Virus record (IMG/VR): IMGVR_UViG_3300044715_001611 | Location: 121,657 to 185,656 of that record | Direction: 5' to 3' (one strand) | Origin: a virus | Length of the DNA: 64,000 nt | Part shown: positions 40,451 through 48,477 of the stretch, piece by piece | How positions within the stretch are numbered: position 1 is the first letter of the stretch | Layout: every line of letters begins with the position of its first letter | Position numbers and translations under genes: made by a program | Notes under the pieces: model-generated | What the model saw: only the letters and a program-made list of their open reading frames with translations | Databases searched by the model: none | What the model was told of the DNA's origin: nothing

Positions 40451-43400
40451 ATGTCCGACCATGAGGATCTACCAAAGCTCAAAAAGGCGAAGTCGTTTTC
40501 TGACGACGCCAATTGGCATGAAAAGCATGTACTTCTCCGAAGCATGCTCGCCGAACACCCGGACCGCTGGGAGGTGGACCAGGATGACGGGCACCAGCAT
40601 GCTGTCGGGATTCGGCACGAATCGGGATTCAAATTCCATCTGCCACGGGAGCAGGTGGTCGGGCCGGCGACGCCTCCCGCTGAGAAGTCCGCCATGTCCC
40701 TGATGCCCTCGCTTTCCGATATGGCAACCAGCCGCCTGCTGAAGGCGATCTCCGCGGATCAGGTAAAGCTGGGGCCGGATGGAGAGATCATCGTAGCACC
40801 CGAGGAAGAAGCCCCGCTGACACCGGAAGAGCAGGCGCAGGAGGATATGACCGCCATTTCTGAGCAGGTGGCGGCGATGCAACGGCAGCGGAAGGCCGCG
40901 CGTCCTGCTTATTACGATCCCAGGGATTGGACTGCCCAAGTAGCCAGCGCATTGGGATTGCCCGATGATGGCAAATACCACCCACGCACCGTCAAATCCG
41001 CAGGCAGCAAATGTCCCAATTGCCATACGACGGAGGGGTATTTGAAACTGGCTGGCGAGGCGATCATCTGCAGGGAATGCAACCGGCGCTCGGATACCAC
41101 GGAATGGGAGGAGGCAAATCTGAAGACATCTGGCGGCGAAAAAAAAGCATCCACCGAGGCAAAGCCCGCCCCGCTCACCGGCCCCGAGGGCATCAAGGCA
41201 AAGCTCGCCTCCCTCGACCTGGAGGCTCTCGCCGCCGAGCAGCATGCCTACATCAAATCAGGCAAGGTCTCCAAGCGCGACAAGGCCGTCAAAATCCTCA
41301 ACATCATCGAGGGTCTCAAGCGCAACAAGGTGAAGCCGGAGGAATTGATGATTCACGCCGTGCCAGTCATCCCGGCAGTGTATCGCCCATTTGCAATGGC
41401 GGGTGGCACGTTCATCCCCGGCGACGCCAATGAACTCTACAAGGACCTGTTCACGTTCCAGAAGCTGCACCGGGAGACTCACAAAGAATTGGGACCGGAG
41501 GCAGGCAATGAGGCCGGCCTGCAGGTTTACAATGCGGTGAAGGCGCTTTACGGATATGGGGAGCCGGTGAATCCAAAGACGGCTTCTCGCGGAGTGACTG
41601 GGTTCTTCAAATCACTGGTGGGCACTTCGCCCAAATACAGCTTCTACCAGCGGGCGCTCATTTCGAAACCGATGGATAATATTTCTAGATCGACGGCCAG
41701 CGTGAATCCGGATCTGGGAGTTGACGAAGTCGGATTGCCTGATGACCATGCTTGGAAGGGCTTTGCTCCTTATGTGCAAGCGCGATTGGTCGGGCTGGGC
41801 TATGCACCCGGCGACGCTGTAAAAGCCATTCGCGATCGGACGCCTTACGCATTGCAGGCTTTACAGAAAGAGATGGAAGTGCGGCCCGTGATTATTTCAA
41901 GGGCACCGGCGTGGCACAAATTCAATGCTGTAGCACAGCGTGCGCGTATGGTGAAAGGGGACTCCATCCAGGCCAATCCATTTGTTACGACGGGAATGAA
42001 CCTAGACTTCGATGGAAATTGCGTCAAAGTCGGCACAAAGATAATGGTTGCATGGCATCCAGATACATGTTCATCCGCGCGCCTAATGAAACACGCCAAT
42101 ACACAAATCAGACTCAACACCAAGGACACCTACGTCGCGTGCATCCCAATTGAGGATTTCCCGCATCTCAAGGGCACCGCAAAGAAGGATCGCAACGGGG
42201 CGGATGTTTATGAGGTGCCTGCTGGGCTCAAGGTGCTAAGCCCGGTAGAGGGCAAAGGAATGCAATGGTGTGATGTCACGCACTTCACCCACGAGAAGGA
42301 CACGCCCTGCATGGATGTCGTTTGCGTCACCGGGCATTCCGTGACGGTCTCAGCCAATGAATCCATTGCCGCCTTCAATTCGGAGACCGGGCTGCTGGAG
42401 AAGATCAAACCCGCAGATGCCGTGGGCCGTCTCGTTCCGCTGTCTCGGTCTGCCGCGCTTCCCAAGACGACCATGCGCGTGTCCGACAATCCCTACGAAT
42501 TCGGTTGGCTGCTCGGTGCCTTCCTTTCGGATGGCTGGATTGATGAGAACGGGATGGTGGGCTACACCAAGTCCAATGCGGAACACCGCATTCGGTTTGC
42601 GGCGGCCTGCTCTTCATACCTCGGGGACACGGAAGCCGCATTCCTGCGCATCCAGAATTACGCGGAGACGCATGGTGCGGACAATCACAGCGGGATTTGC
42701 GGGGACAGTTCGAAGATTCACATCCGCCTGTTGAAAGAACACGCAGCAAAAGCTCCTCGGTATGCGCAGCTTCAGGGTATTTTCCGGGACTGCTACGACC
42801 CTGCCAAATTGGAACGTGATTTGACCACAGAGCGTTCCTGCCTCTACAAGCGGCTGCCGCAAATCACATGGGCACTTCCAATTGAAGCACTGTATGGGCT
42901 GCTGGCCGGGCTGTTTGACGGAGACGGTAGCATTTCCAGTTCCGAGAAACCCGGACGCAAACACCCGGCGTTTACATGCAATCTGGCGACCTCATCTCCG
43001 CATCTGCGGGACTCCGTGATGGCGCTGGCCCAATTTCTCGGCATTCGCTGCAGCTCCACAGCGCAGGAGCCGAAGAAAGGGCGTGCGCAGACTCATACGA
43101 GTTATGTGGTGAATTTCTCGGTGATCGATATCCGACGAATTGCCCCGTGGTTACAACTCACCAAAGCCAATGCCGCGGCGACCTTGGCGCATTTGCGGTC
43201 CGTGCCGGATATGCAGGACACGCGAGATGTTGTGCCTGTGCTGAAGGCGGAGCTGGAGGAATTACGAAAGAACAAGGACTTGCCCTGTCGTAATTCCATA
43301 ACGCAAACGATTTCGAAACTCAAACATACCATCGCCCCTGTGGTCAGTCGTCAATGGGTGTTTGCGCTGCCGGAGGCGGATTTGAATCGGGTGCCGGCCT

Positions 43401-43837
43401 TGCGGCAACGCGCTGAGACCACCTCAGTGCTCTGGACTACAATTGAGTCTGCGACACCAGCAGGGAAGCATGACGTGTATGACCTTGCAGTGCCCGAGAC
43501 GAAGGTCTTCGCAATTGCCAACGGGTTGGTGGTGTTCGACACCATGAACGCCCATGTGGTTGCGAGCCCGGAAGCAGTCAAAGAGGCCTACGACAAATTG
43601 CTCCCCAGCAAGATGGTCTTTGGGATCCGTGACCCTGATGCCGTAATCAACAATTTGAAGCACGAGCAAATCCTCGGGTCGTATGCTGCAAGCCAGCGCC
43701 CTTCGCAGAAACAATGGAAGTTCGGCTCAAAGGACGAGGCCATCAGCGCATTAAAGAACGGCACCGTACCCCTGCATGATGACGTGACATTTCCAGGCAG
43801 CGAGAAACTCGGCACGCCTTTGCATGTCGAGGTGTAA
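40451..43837 (+). CDS. RNA polymerase beta-prime N-terminal core with intein
   Basis: 1128 aa before splicing, 621 after. Residues 1-240 are phage-specific with a zinc ribbon (CPNC, then CREC, about 187-210). From about 244 it follows beta-prime: GPEGIKAKLASLDLEALAAE; VIPAVYRPFAMAGGTFIPGD, then ANELYKDL (lid/rudder segment, about 306-335); FYQRALISKPMDNISRS; VRPVIISRAPAWHKFNAVAQ; MNLDFDGN at 516-523, the catalytic Mg2+ loop. The intein interrupts at Cys524, and beta-prime resumes with TMNAHVVAS at 1031. The spliced loop reads DFDGN-TM rather than DFDGD-QM/EM: the third catalytic Asp is Asn. The protein ends about 97 residues later, so bridge helix and trigger loop must come from another gene. 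Confidence 0.93.
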   Translation: MSDHEDLPKLKKAKSFSDDANWHEKHVLLRSMLAEHPDRWEVDQDDGHQHAVGIRHESGFKFHLPREQVVGPATPPAEKSAMSLMPSLSDMATSRLLKAISADQVKLGPDGEIIVAPEEEAPLTPEEQAQEDMTAISEQVAAMQRQRKAARPAYYDPRDWTAQVASALGLPDDGKYHPRTVKSAGSKCPNCHTTEGYLKLAGEAIICRECNRRSDTTEWEEANLKTSGGEKKASTEAKPAPLTGPEGIKAKLASLDLEALAAEQHAYIKSGKVSKRDKAVKILNIIEGLKRNKVKPEELMIHAVPVIPAVYRPFAMAGGTFIPGDANELYKDLFTFQKLHRETHKELGPEAGNEAGLQVYNAVKALYGYGEPVNPKTASRGVTGFFKSLVGTSPKYSFYQRALISKPMDNISRSTASVNPDLGVDEVGLPDDHAWKGFAPYVQARLVGLGYAPGDAVKAIRDRTPYALQALQKEMEVRPVIISRAPAWHKFNAVAQRARMVKGDSIQANPFVTTGMNLDFDGNCVKVGTKIMVAWHPDTCSSARLMKHANTQIRLNTKDTYVACIPIEDFPHLKGTAKKDRNGADVYEVPAGLKVLSPVEGKGMQWCDVTHFTHEKDTPCMDVVCVTGHSVTVSANESIAAFNSETGLLEKIKPADAVGRLVPLSRSAALPKTTMRVSDNPYEFGWLLGAFLSDGWIDENGMVGYTKSNAEHRIRFAAACSSYLGDTEAAFLRIQNYAETHGADNHSGICGDSSKIHIRLLKEHAAKAPRYAQLQGIFRDCYDPAKLERDLTTERSCLYKRLPQITWALPIEALYGLLAGLFDGDGSISSSEKPGRKHPAFTCNLATSSPHLRDSVMALAQFLGIRCSSTAQEPKKGRAQTHTSYVVNFSVIDIRRIAPWLQLTKANAAATLAHLRSVPDMQDTRDVVPVLKAELEELRKNKDLPCRNSITQTISKLKHTIAPVVSRQWVFALPEADLNRVPALRQRAETTSVLWTTIESATPAGKHDVYDLAVPETKVFAIANGLVVFDTMNAHVVASPEAVKEAYDKLLPSKMVFGIRDPDAVINNLKHEQILGSYAASQRPSQKQWKFGSKDEAISALKNGTVPLHDDVTFPGSEKLGTPLHVEV
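42020..43540 (+). mobile_element. LAGLIDADG intein in the RNA polymerase active-site loop
   Basis: A 507-aa intein (residues 524-1030). The N-terminal splice block is CVKVGTKIMVAW with Cys1. A block-B-like VCVTGHSVTVSANESI lies downstream. Two LAGLIDADG motifs, WLLGAFLSDGWID and LYGLLAGLFDGDGSIS, mark a homing endonuclease domain. The C-terminal block is AIANGLVVFD followed by Thr+1. The usual His-Asn ending is replaced by Phe-Asp, so splicing chemistry may be atypical. Boundaries are set by alignment to the uninterrupted DFDGD-M-H motif. Confidence 0.88.
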
Positions 43838-43853
43838 ACAATTTCAAAACCAA

Positions 43854-44168
43854 ATGAGTAACATGAGTGAAAAACCAAACATCAACACCAGCTACCGCCT
43901 ATTTGACCTGGTGCGCTACATGCGCTCTGAACTGCACAAAGCAGAGCTGATCACCGACGAAGAATACGGGTGGCTGTGCTTTGAGTCTGAAATGGCAACC
44001 TCCCCAAAAAAAGGCAGCCCTTCCCGCCAGCGGCTGGAGGATTACGATGAACTCCGCGCCCAGCTCACCAAAGCCAATGCGCGAGTGAAGGAGCTGGAGG
44101 AAGACAAGAAGAAGTCCGACGCAATGCTGCTGGCTTACTATGCAAAGGACAACAAACGGACGCCGTAA
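43854..44168 (+). CDS. Hypothetical helical protein, 104 aa
   Basis: AACCAAATGAGTA start with a second in-frame ATGAGTGAA three codons later. Helical with a C-terminal coiled coil (ANARVKELEEDKKKSDAML). Unknown. Confidence 0.7.
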   Translation: MSNMSEKPNINTSYRLFDLVRYMRSELHKAELITDEEYGWLCFESEMATSPKKGSPSRQRLEDYDELRAQLTKANARVKELEEDKKKSDAMLLAYYAKDNKRTP

Positions 44169-44449
44169 TGAACCCACCTGACCGATACACCCAGCAGCTC
44201 AATGCGGCCTTCAAGCGTGTCGACAACGCATTCGAGGCGGCGGGCAAAGCGCTGGATGCAGCAGCAAAACAAATGGACAAAGCACCACCGCCGCCAAATA
44301 TGGAACCCAACGAACAGCCCGTCATGCGGCTGGTGACACGCAAATGCAAATGGGGCAGGCTGGGTCTGTTCCTCAAATACCAGTGGCTGAGCCTGTGCGG
44401 CCTTTGGAATGGAGAAGTAGTGCAATACATTCAAAAGAAATCCAAATAA
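44168..44449 (+). CDS. Hypothetical protein, 93 aa
   Basis: TAATG overlap. Alanine-rich helix (AFEAAGKALDAAAKQMDK), a Pro run, then a basic/hydrophobic end. Unknown. Confidence 0.66.
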   Translation: MNPPDRYTQQLNAAFKRVDNAFEAAGKALDAAAKQMDKAPPPPNMEPNEQPVMRLVTRKCKWGRLGLFLKYQWLSLCGLWNGEVVQYIQKKSK

Positions 44450-44457
44450 CCAACCAA

Positions 44458-45249
44458 ATGAGTAAAAGCAATTACACCACGCAGCAATTGGAAAAAATCA
44501 CACCGGACGTTGCCCGCGCATATCTGGCAGTGAACGACAATCCGAGGGATCCAAAGAAGCATCAGGTAGATGAATTCGTCCGCATCATCCGCGCCGGGGA
44601 GTTCAGGACGCTACATCAAGGGCTGGCCTTTGACACCCATGGAAAGCTGGTGGATGGGCAGCATCGGCTGCTCGCCGTCGTGGAGGCCGGCCTTGCGGTC
44701 CATATGTGGGTGGCGCGCGGCCTCTCGAAGCTGGATGTGCAGGCCATTGACCGCGGCATGATGAGAAACAATGCCACGGTGATGGGGGTGGATATTCGGG
44801 TCGCACCCATCATCACGCAGGCAACCTACGTGTTGCTTTCGCATGTCCGCAAACCGCTGACGGGTGAATTGATGAAGGTGAAGGCAGTGCTGGAAGACAA
44901 CTGCAACGAGTTGATCAGCGCGTGCGGCTATGCCAAAGCAAAGGTTACGACAGCGTCCATGCGACTGGGAGCAGTGATGAATATGTTCAATTCAGCAGGC
45001 AAAGCGTACACCATGGTTCAATACCCGGCATTGGTGCGTGGGGATTTTCCCACGATGACTCCAATGATCCAGGCGTTTTATCGGCGGTTGGTGGAGTCAT
45101 CCAGGGCGATGTCCGGACATATGGTGCTGGCAAACGCATACCGCGCATTCAATCCGAACAATGCGCATCTCAAGTCCGTGGGCATCCGCACAGTGGAGGA
45201 GACGCTGGCGGACATGCGCAAGGCCCTGGGAAACTTAATCACACTGTAA
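44458..45249 (+). CDS. ParB/Srx-like nuclease-domain phage protein
   Basis: 263 aa. DPKKHQVDEFVRIIRAGEFR, then DTHGKLVDGQHRLLAVVEAG (31-78), matches the ParB/sulfiredoxin-like fold of phage proteins; DGQHRL at 66-71 is its conserved phosphate/nucleotide-binding loop. The rest is helical. Some relatives are CTP- or ATP-using proteins or nickases. No ParA partner, so partitioning is not implied. Starts at AACCAAATGAGT. Confidence 0.78.
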   Translation: MSKSNYTTQQLEKITPDVARAYLAVNDNPRDPKKHQVDEFVRIIRAGEFRTLHQGLAFDTHGKLVDGQHRLLAVVEAGLAVHMWVARGLSKLDVQAIDRGMMRNNATVMGVDIRVAPIITQATYVLLSHVRKPLTGELMKVKAVLEDNCNELISACGYAKAKVTTASMRLGAVMNMFNSAGKAYTMVQYPALVRGDFPTMTPMIQAFYRRLVESSRAMSGHMVLANAYRAFNPNNAHLKSVGIRTVEETLADMRKALGNLITL

Positions 45250-45292
45250 TCGGCACTTGCGGTCTCTCCTGAATTCAAAAGAAATCCAAATT

Positions 45293-45802
45293 ATGAAAAC
45301 CTGCAATGACTGCGGAGAAGAACACGTCTTCACGGAATGTCCGTTTTGTTTGGAACGAAAACTCCAACCGAACACTCTGACCATCGGCACGAGTGTCGCC
45401 AACATCGGAGCCAGCGCCTTCATGGTCGAACCAATAATTACCGGCACTCTGCGAGTTACCGACCCTCCGCTCGGACGTGCGAAAGACCACGTCATCATCG
45501 ACGATGCCGGATTTAATGATCCAGGCGCCACACCTGAGACGGACAAATACTACGGAGTGTCGCCGTGCGGCCCAGGTGAAGTGGGAACCGATGATGTGGA
45601 GTTCGCGCGTAAACTTGAACGCGAGCGTGACAAAGCCCACGCCGAACTGCGCGCCAGCAATCAGGAGTTGAAGGAACTACTCGTGCTTTTGGCACGCGCG
45701 ATCCACGACGAGAACTGGAAGGAAATTGGCAACTTGGTGCCGCGCATGGAAGCAGCCTTTAACAGGCCCGAAGCCGCCCTCAGGAAAGGAAACCGACCAT
45801 GA
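45293..45802 (+). CDS. Zinc-ribbon/coiled-coil protein, 169 aa
   Basis: CNDC and CPFC within the first 20 residues form a compact ribbon; the C-terminal third is a charged coiled coil (ARKLERERDKAHAELRASNQ). Start after AATCCAAATT. Unknown. Confidence 0.7.
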   Translation: MKTCNDCGEEHVFTECPFCLERKLQPNTLTIGTSVANIGASAFMVEPIITGTLRVTDPPLGRAKDHVIIDDAGFNDPGATPETDKYYGVSPCGPGEVGTDDVEFARKLERERDKAHAELRASNQELKELLVLLARAIHDENWKEIGNLVPRMEAAFNRPEAALRKGNRP

Positions 45803-46113
45803 GCGCCTTCACCGATTCAATCGCCCACTGCCTCAGAGGCGTGGAGCACTTCAGCACGGGAGCAATGGGAGGCTGCGAGGAATGCGGCCTCGGGGACAAT
45901 GAGGAGCCGACGGAGCATGAGCGCGCAATTGCAGAGGAGGGTGGCTTTTCCAACCAACCCTGTGAAAGCTGCGAATCATCGCTGGCAGGCAACCGCTACC
46001 CGGCACACGGAATCACCTTCCACAACGGAAGGACATACACACACCACTTCTCCATTTGCACGGACTGTCTGCAGTATCATGCAAATGGGGATGAACCTGA
46101 ACCTGAAAAATGA
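45799..46113 (+). CDS. Zinc-binding protein, 104 aa
   Basis: CEEC (about 19-22), CESC (about 55-58) and CTDC near the end suggest two zinc sites. ATGA overlap. Unknown. Confidence 0.68.
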   Translation: MSAFTDSIAHCLRGVEHFSTGAMGGCEECGLGDNEEPTEHERAIAEEGGFSNQPCESCESSLAGNRYPAHGITFHNGRTYTHHFSICTDCLQYHANGDEPEPEK

Positions 46114-46298
46114 CCCCATTAATATTAACAATGCTCCTCGGAGCCGCCACCAGCAGTGGGTGGTGGGCTCTCTCCGTTCTGAACATGCCGACAGAATGTT
46201 TCGTTCCGGTATTTCTGCTGACCCTGCTTGGTACGCTGACCTGCGTGGGAGTCCTCGCCACGCAGACCCTCGCTGTTCTTGAGAAAAAATCCAAATGA
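46110..46298 (+). CDS. Small membrane protein, 62 aa
   Basis: Two hydrophobic segments (LILTMLLGAATSSGWWAL and VFLLTLLGTLTCVGVLA) and a Lys tail. ATGA overlap. Unknown. Confidence 0.66.
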   Translation: MTPLILTMLLGAATSSGWWALSVLNMPTECFVPVFLLTLLGTLTCVGVLATQTLAVLEKKSK

Positions 46299-46489
46299 AT
46301 TACCGGTATTACATTCAGCATGAACCCCTGAGCGTCCGCCGCTACACCGAGGACCACAAGGAACGGTGGGACCGCAAGACCCAGAAATGGTCGGAGGATT
46401 GCGCAGATGAGAGCACCTGCGCAAAGGATCGTCTCGTCGAGGAGCCGGAAGCCATGAAAACAATAGCCCAATTGGTCGCACCCAAATAA
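46295..46489 (+). CDS. Hypothetical protein, 64 aa
   Basis: ATCCAAATGAAT start. Charged, aromatic N-terminus (NYRYYIQHEPLSVRRYTEDH). Unknown. Confidence 0.62.
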   Translation: MNYRYYIQHEPLSVRRYTEDHKERWDRKTQKWSEDCADESTCAKDRLVEEPEAMKTIAQLVAPK

Positions 46490-46491
46490 CC

Positions 46492-46539
46492 ATGCAAAGC
46501 TATTACATCCTGGTAAATGGAGAGTGGCGACGTCGGTAA
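46492..46539 (+). CDS. Possible 15-aa micro-ORF
   Basis: MQSYYILVNGEWRRR, opening two bases after the previous stop. Possibly real but too short to judge. Confidence 0.3.
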   Translation: MQSYYILVNGEWRRR

Positions 46540-46563
46540 AATGACCACGCCCCAAATACCACC

Positions 46564-46591
46564 GGCACCGCTGCGGAGTCTCCGCCGTGCC
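46564..46591 (+). terminator. Hairpin in a 200-bp gap
   Basis: Nested stems GGCAC/GTGCC and GCGGA/TCCGC with loop GTC, no clear T run. The 46540-46739 stretch holds this hairpin, two weak short ORFs (46541-46639 and one opening at 46636) and a GATAAT with an SD-like CGGAG just before the next gene. Confidence 0.45.
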
Positions 46592-46739
46592 GCTGATGTC
46601 CTTCTATCTCTGAGTTTGCAACAGTTTCAAAGTCCATGAGCACATTGAATGATGACCACAGCGACGCTCCGATTCACGCAACCGGCGCAACCAAAAGCAG
46701 AATCAATACTAGAACTTTCTTTTCGGAGATAATACAGCT

Positions 46740-47150
46740 ATGCAAACCTTTCTACCCTTCCCATCTTTTGAGCTGTCTGCCAAGGCGCTAGACATGCGTC
46801 GGTTAGGTAAACAGCGCGTTGAGTGCAAGCAGTTGATCCGGTCTTTGACAGAACCTGACTACGGCTGGAGGAATCACCCTGCCTCGAAGATGTGGAAAGG
46901 TAATGTCCAAGGGTTGGCTGCCTATGGCTATGAGATTTGCAAAGAGTGGCGTCGTCGCGGGTATAAGGATACCCTGTTGGAGTGGTTTGATGAACGACGG
47001 AATGCTGTCGGCGATCCGCCCTTACCTCATTGGCTCACTGCGGAGTTTTGCAGGGCACATCAGTCTAACCTGATTCGCAAAGACTCAGGATACTACTCGC
47101 CTATGTTTCCCGGAGTGCTGGCAGACTTGCCTTACATTTGGCCTGTATGA
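46740..47150 (+). CDS. Pyrimidine-dimer-glycosylase-like (MSMEG_6728-type) protein
   Basis: 136 aa. MQTFLPFPSFELSAKALDMR, then RLGKQRVECKQLIRSL, YGWRNHPASKMWKGN and EWRRRGYKDT match a family annotated as pyrimidine dimer DNA glycosylase/AP lyase or MSMEG_6728-like. The N-terminal QTFLP-F--SA--LD--RLGKQR pattern is diagnostic. Such enzymes would act on UV-damaged DNA, but activity is known for few members. SD CGGAG upstream; the gene follows a non-coding gap and looks like an independent acquisition. Confidence 0.78.
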   Translation: MQTFLPFPSFELSAKALDMRRLGKQRVECKQLIRSLTEPDYGWRNHPASKMWKGNVQGLAAYGYEICKEWRRRGYKDTLLEWFDERRNAVGDPPLPHWLTAEFCRAHQSNLIRKDSGYYSPMFPGVLADLPYIWPV

Positions 47151-47191
47151 AAACCGTATCCGAATTGAAAGCTGTATGCTGTGTGAAATGA
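47147..47191 (+). CDS. Possible 14-aa micro-ORF
   Basis: ATGA overlap with the glycosylase-like gene; encodes MKTVSELKAVCCVK. Coupling arrangement only; low confidence. Confidence 0.25.
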   Translation: MKTVSELKAVCCVK

Positions 47192-47195
47192 TGCC

Positions 47196-47321
47196 ATGAG
47201 AGACGACGACCCGCTGAAATACTTCCCCGGATACGCAGAGGCGTGCGCGAAGGCTGCTAAGTCTCAGATCGCCACCATCAGCGACTCGCCGACAGAAACC
47301 TCAACCGAAGGAGAAAAATGA
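47196..47321 (+). CDS. Small protein, 41 aa
   Basis: ATG 47196 to TGA 47319-47321, overlapping the next ATG (ATGA) and carrying its AAGGAG SD. Contains DPLKYFPGYAEACAKAAKSQ. Unknown. Confidence 0.55.
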   Translation: MRDDDPLKYFPGYAEACAKAAKSQIATISDSPTETSTEGEK

Positions 47322-47821
47322 ACGAATCAGAATCAAACGCGGGCACGCCGGAACAGGCGAGTTCGCTGCATGAAGTGGATGGGCAGCAGGCGTCGGATCG
47401 GGAATGCCCAGCCTGCAAGGGACGCACCGGACAATGGAGAGACGACCGCCTGCCGACGAGATGGTGGCATGAGTGCCATGTCTGCGGCGGCAAAGGGCGC
47501 AGATACAAATCGGTGGCTGCATTGATGGTAGGCGAAGGCGTGCTGTCTCCGCAGGTGGTCAGTTTGGTGGAGGAGATGCAAAAGCAAATGTTCGCGGATT
47601 TGGAGGAAAAGGATCGGCAATTGACGTCCGCATTGAAAGGCAAGCGGCCCTTTGAAACCAAACTGGCGGATGAAGTGATTGCCGGACAGGTGAAACGCAT
47701 CCAGGAATTGGAAGAGAAATTGAACGGCTGGTTTGCGGAAAGGGATGCTCTGAAGAAGGAACTGGATGAGGCACAGACCGAGGTAATTGGCTTCTGGAAC
47801 GCCTTGAATGAAGCAAAATAA
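47318..47821 (+). CDS. DnaJ-type Cys motif and coiled-coil protein, 167 aa
   Basis: ECPACKGRTGQW (about 28-39) and ECHVCGGKGRR (about 49-59) form a DnaJ-like zinc centre. The rest is a long helix with heptads (RIQELEEKLNGWFAERDALK). AAGGAG upstream. Unknown role. Confidence 0.72.
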   Translation: MNESESNAGTPEQASSLHEVDGQQASDRECPACKGRTGQWRDDRLPTRWWHECHVCGGKGRRYKSVAALMVGEGVLSPQVVSLVEEMQKQMFADLEEKDRQLTSALKGKRPFETKLADEVIAGQVKRIQELEEKLNGWFAERDALKKELDEAQTEVIGFWNALNEAK

Positions 47822-47835
47822 GAAAAATAAGAAAA

Positions 47836-48477
47836 ATGAAAAAGAAAACACCAACCACAGTGCGCCAAAAACTGGCCGACGCAAACTACCTCATTGAATC
47901 GCAACAGACGGACGTCGCAATGCTGCTTACCCGACAGAAGGAGGACGAGCAACGCATCGCCGATCTGCAGGCCCTGCTTTGCGAGGAGAACGAGTCCGTC
48001 ATCAAACTGATGCAGGAGAACTTCGCGCTCACCACCATCGCCAAGGAACTGGACGTGTTCTATAGGGGCGAGATCGAAAAGCTGAAGTCCGCCCCAAAAT
48101 CGAACCGGGAGCATCTGCCCGACACCCGAGACAGCATCAACCACAAATTCGATATCGGAGGCGTGGAGGGCTATATCATCGTCGGGCTGTATCCTGACAG
48201 GCGTCCGGGCGAACTGTTCGTGAACATCCAGAAGGAAGGCAGCACGGTCGGCGGGCTCATGGACTCAATTGGTATCCTCACGTCAATTGCGCTGCAATAC
48301 GGCGTGCCGCTGGAGAACCTGGTGAAGAAGTTCGAACATCAGCGATTCGAACCATCCGGTCTCACCACCAATCCCGAAATCCGCATGGCTTCCAGCATTG
48401 TGGACTACGTGTTCCGGTTTCTGAAATACTTATTTCCCGATGGGAAGCTGGACAGCCAGCGCGTGCTGATGCCATGA
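47836..48477 (+). CDS. Hypothetical coiled-coil protein, 213 aa
   Basis: Residues 1-85 are a coiled coil (LMQENFALTTIAKELDVFY), then a globular domain with VEGYIIVGLYPDRRPGELFV and a helical end. Phage proteins with a GYI-VGLYPDGRPGE core are common but uncharacterised (the TSCPD/ribonucleotide-reductase-related family has a similar stretch). Confidence 0.7.
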   Translation: MKKKTPTTVRQKLADANYLIESQQTDVAMLLTRQKEDEQRIADLQALLCEENESVIKLMQENFALTTIAKELDVFYRGEIEKLKSAPKSNREHLPDTRDSINHKFDIGGVEGYIIVGLYPDRRPGELFVNIQKEGSTVGGLMDSIGILTSIALQYGVPLENLVKKFEHQRFEPSGLTTNPEIRMASSIVDYVFRFLKYLFPDGKLDSQRVLMP

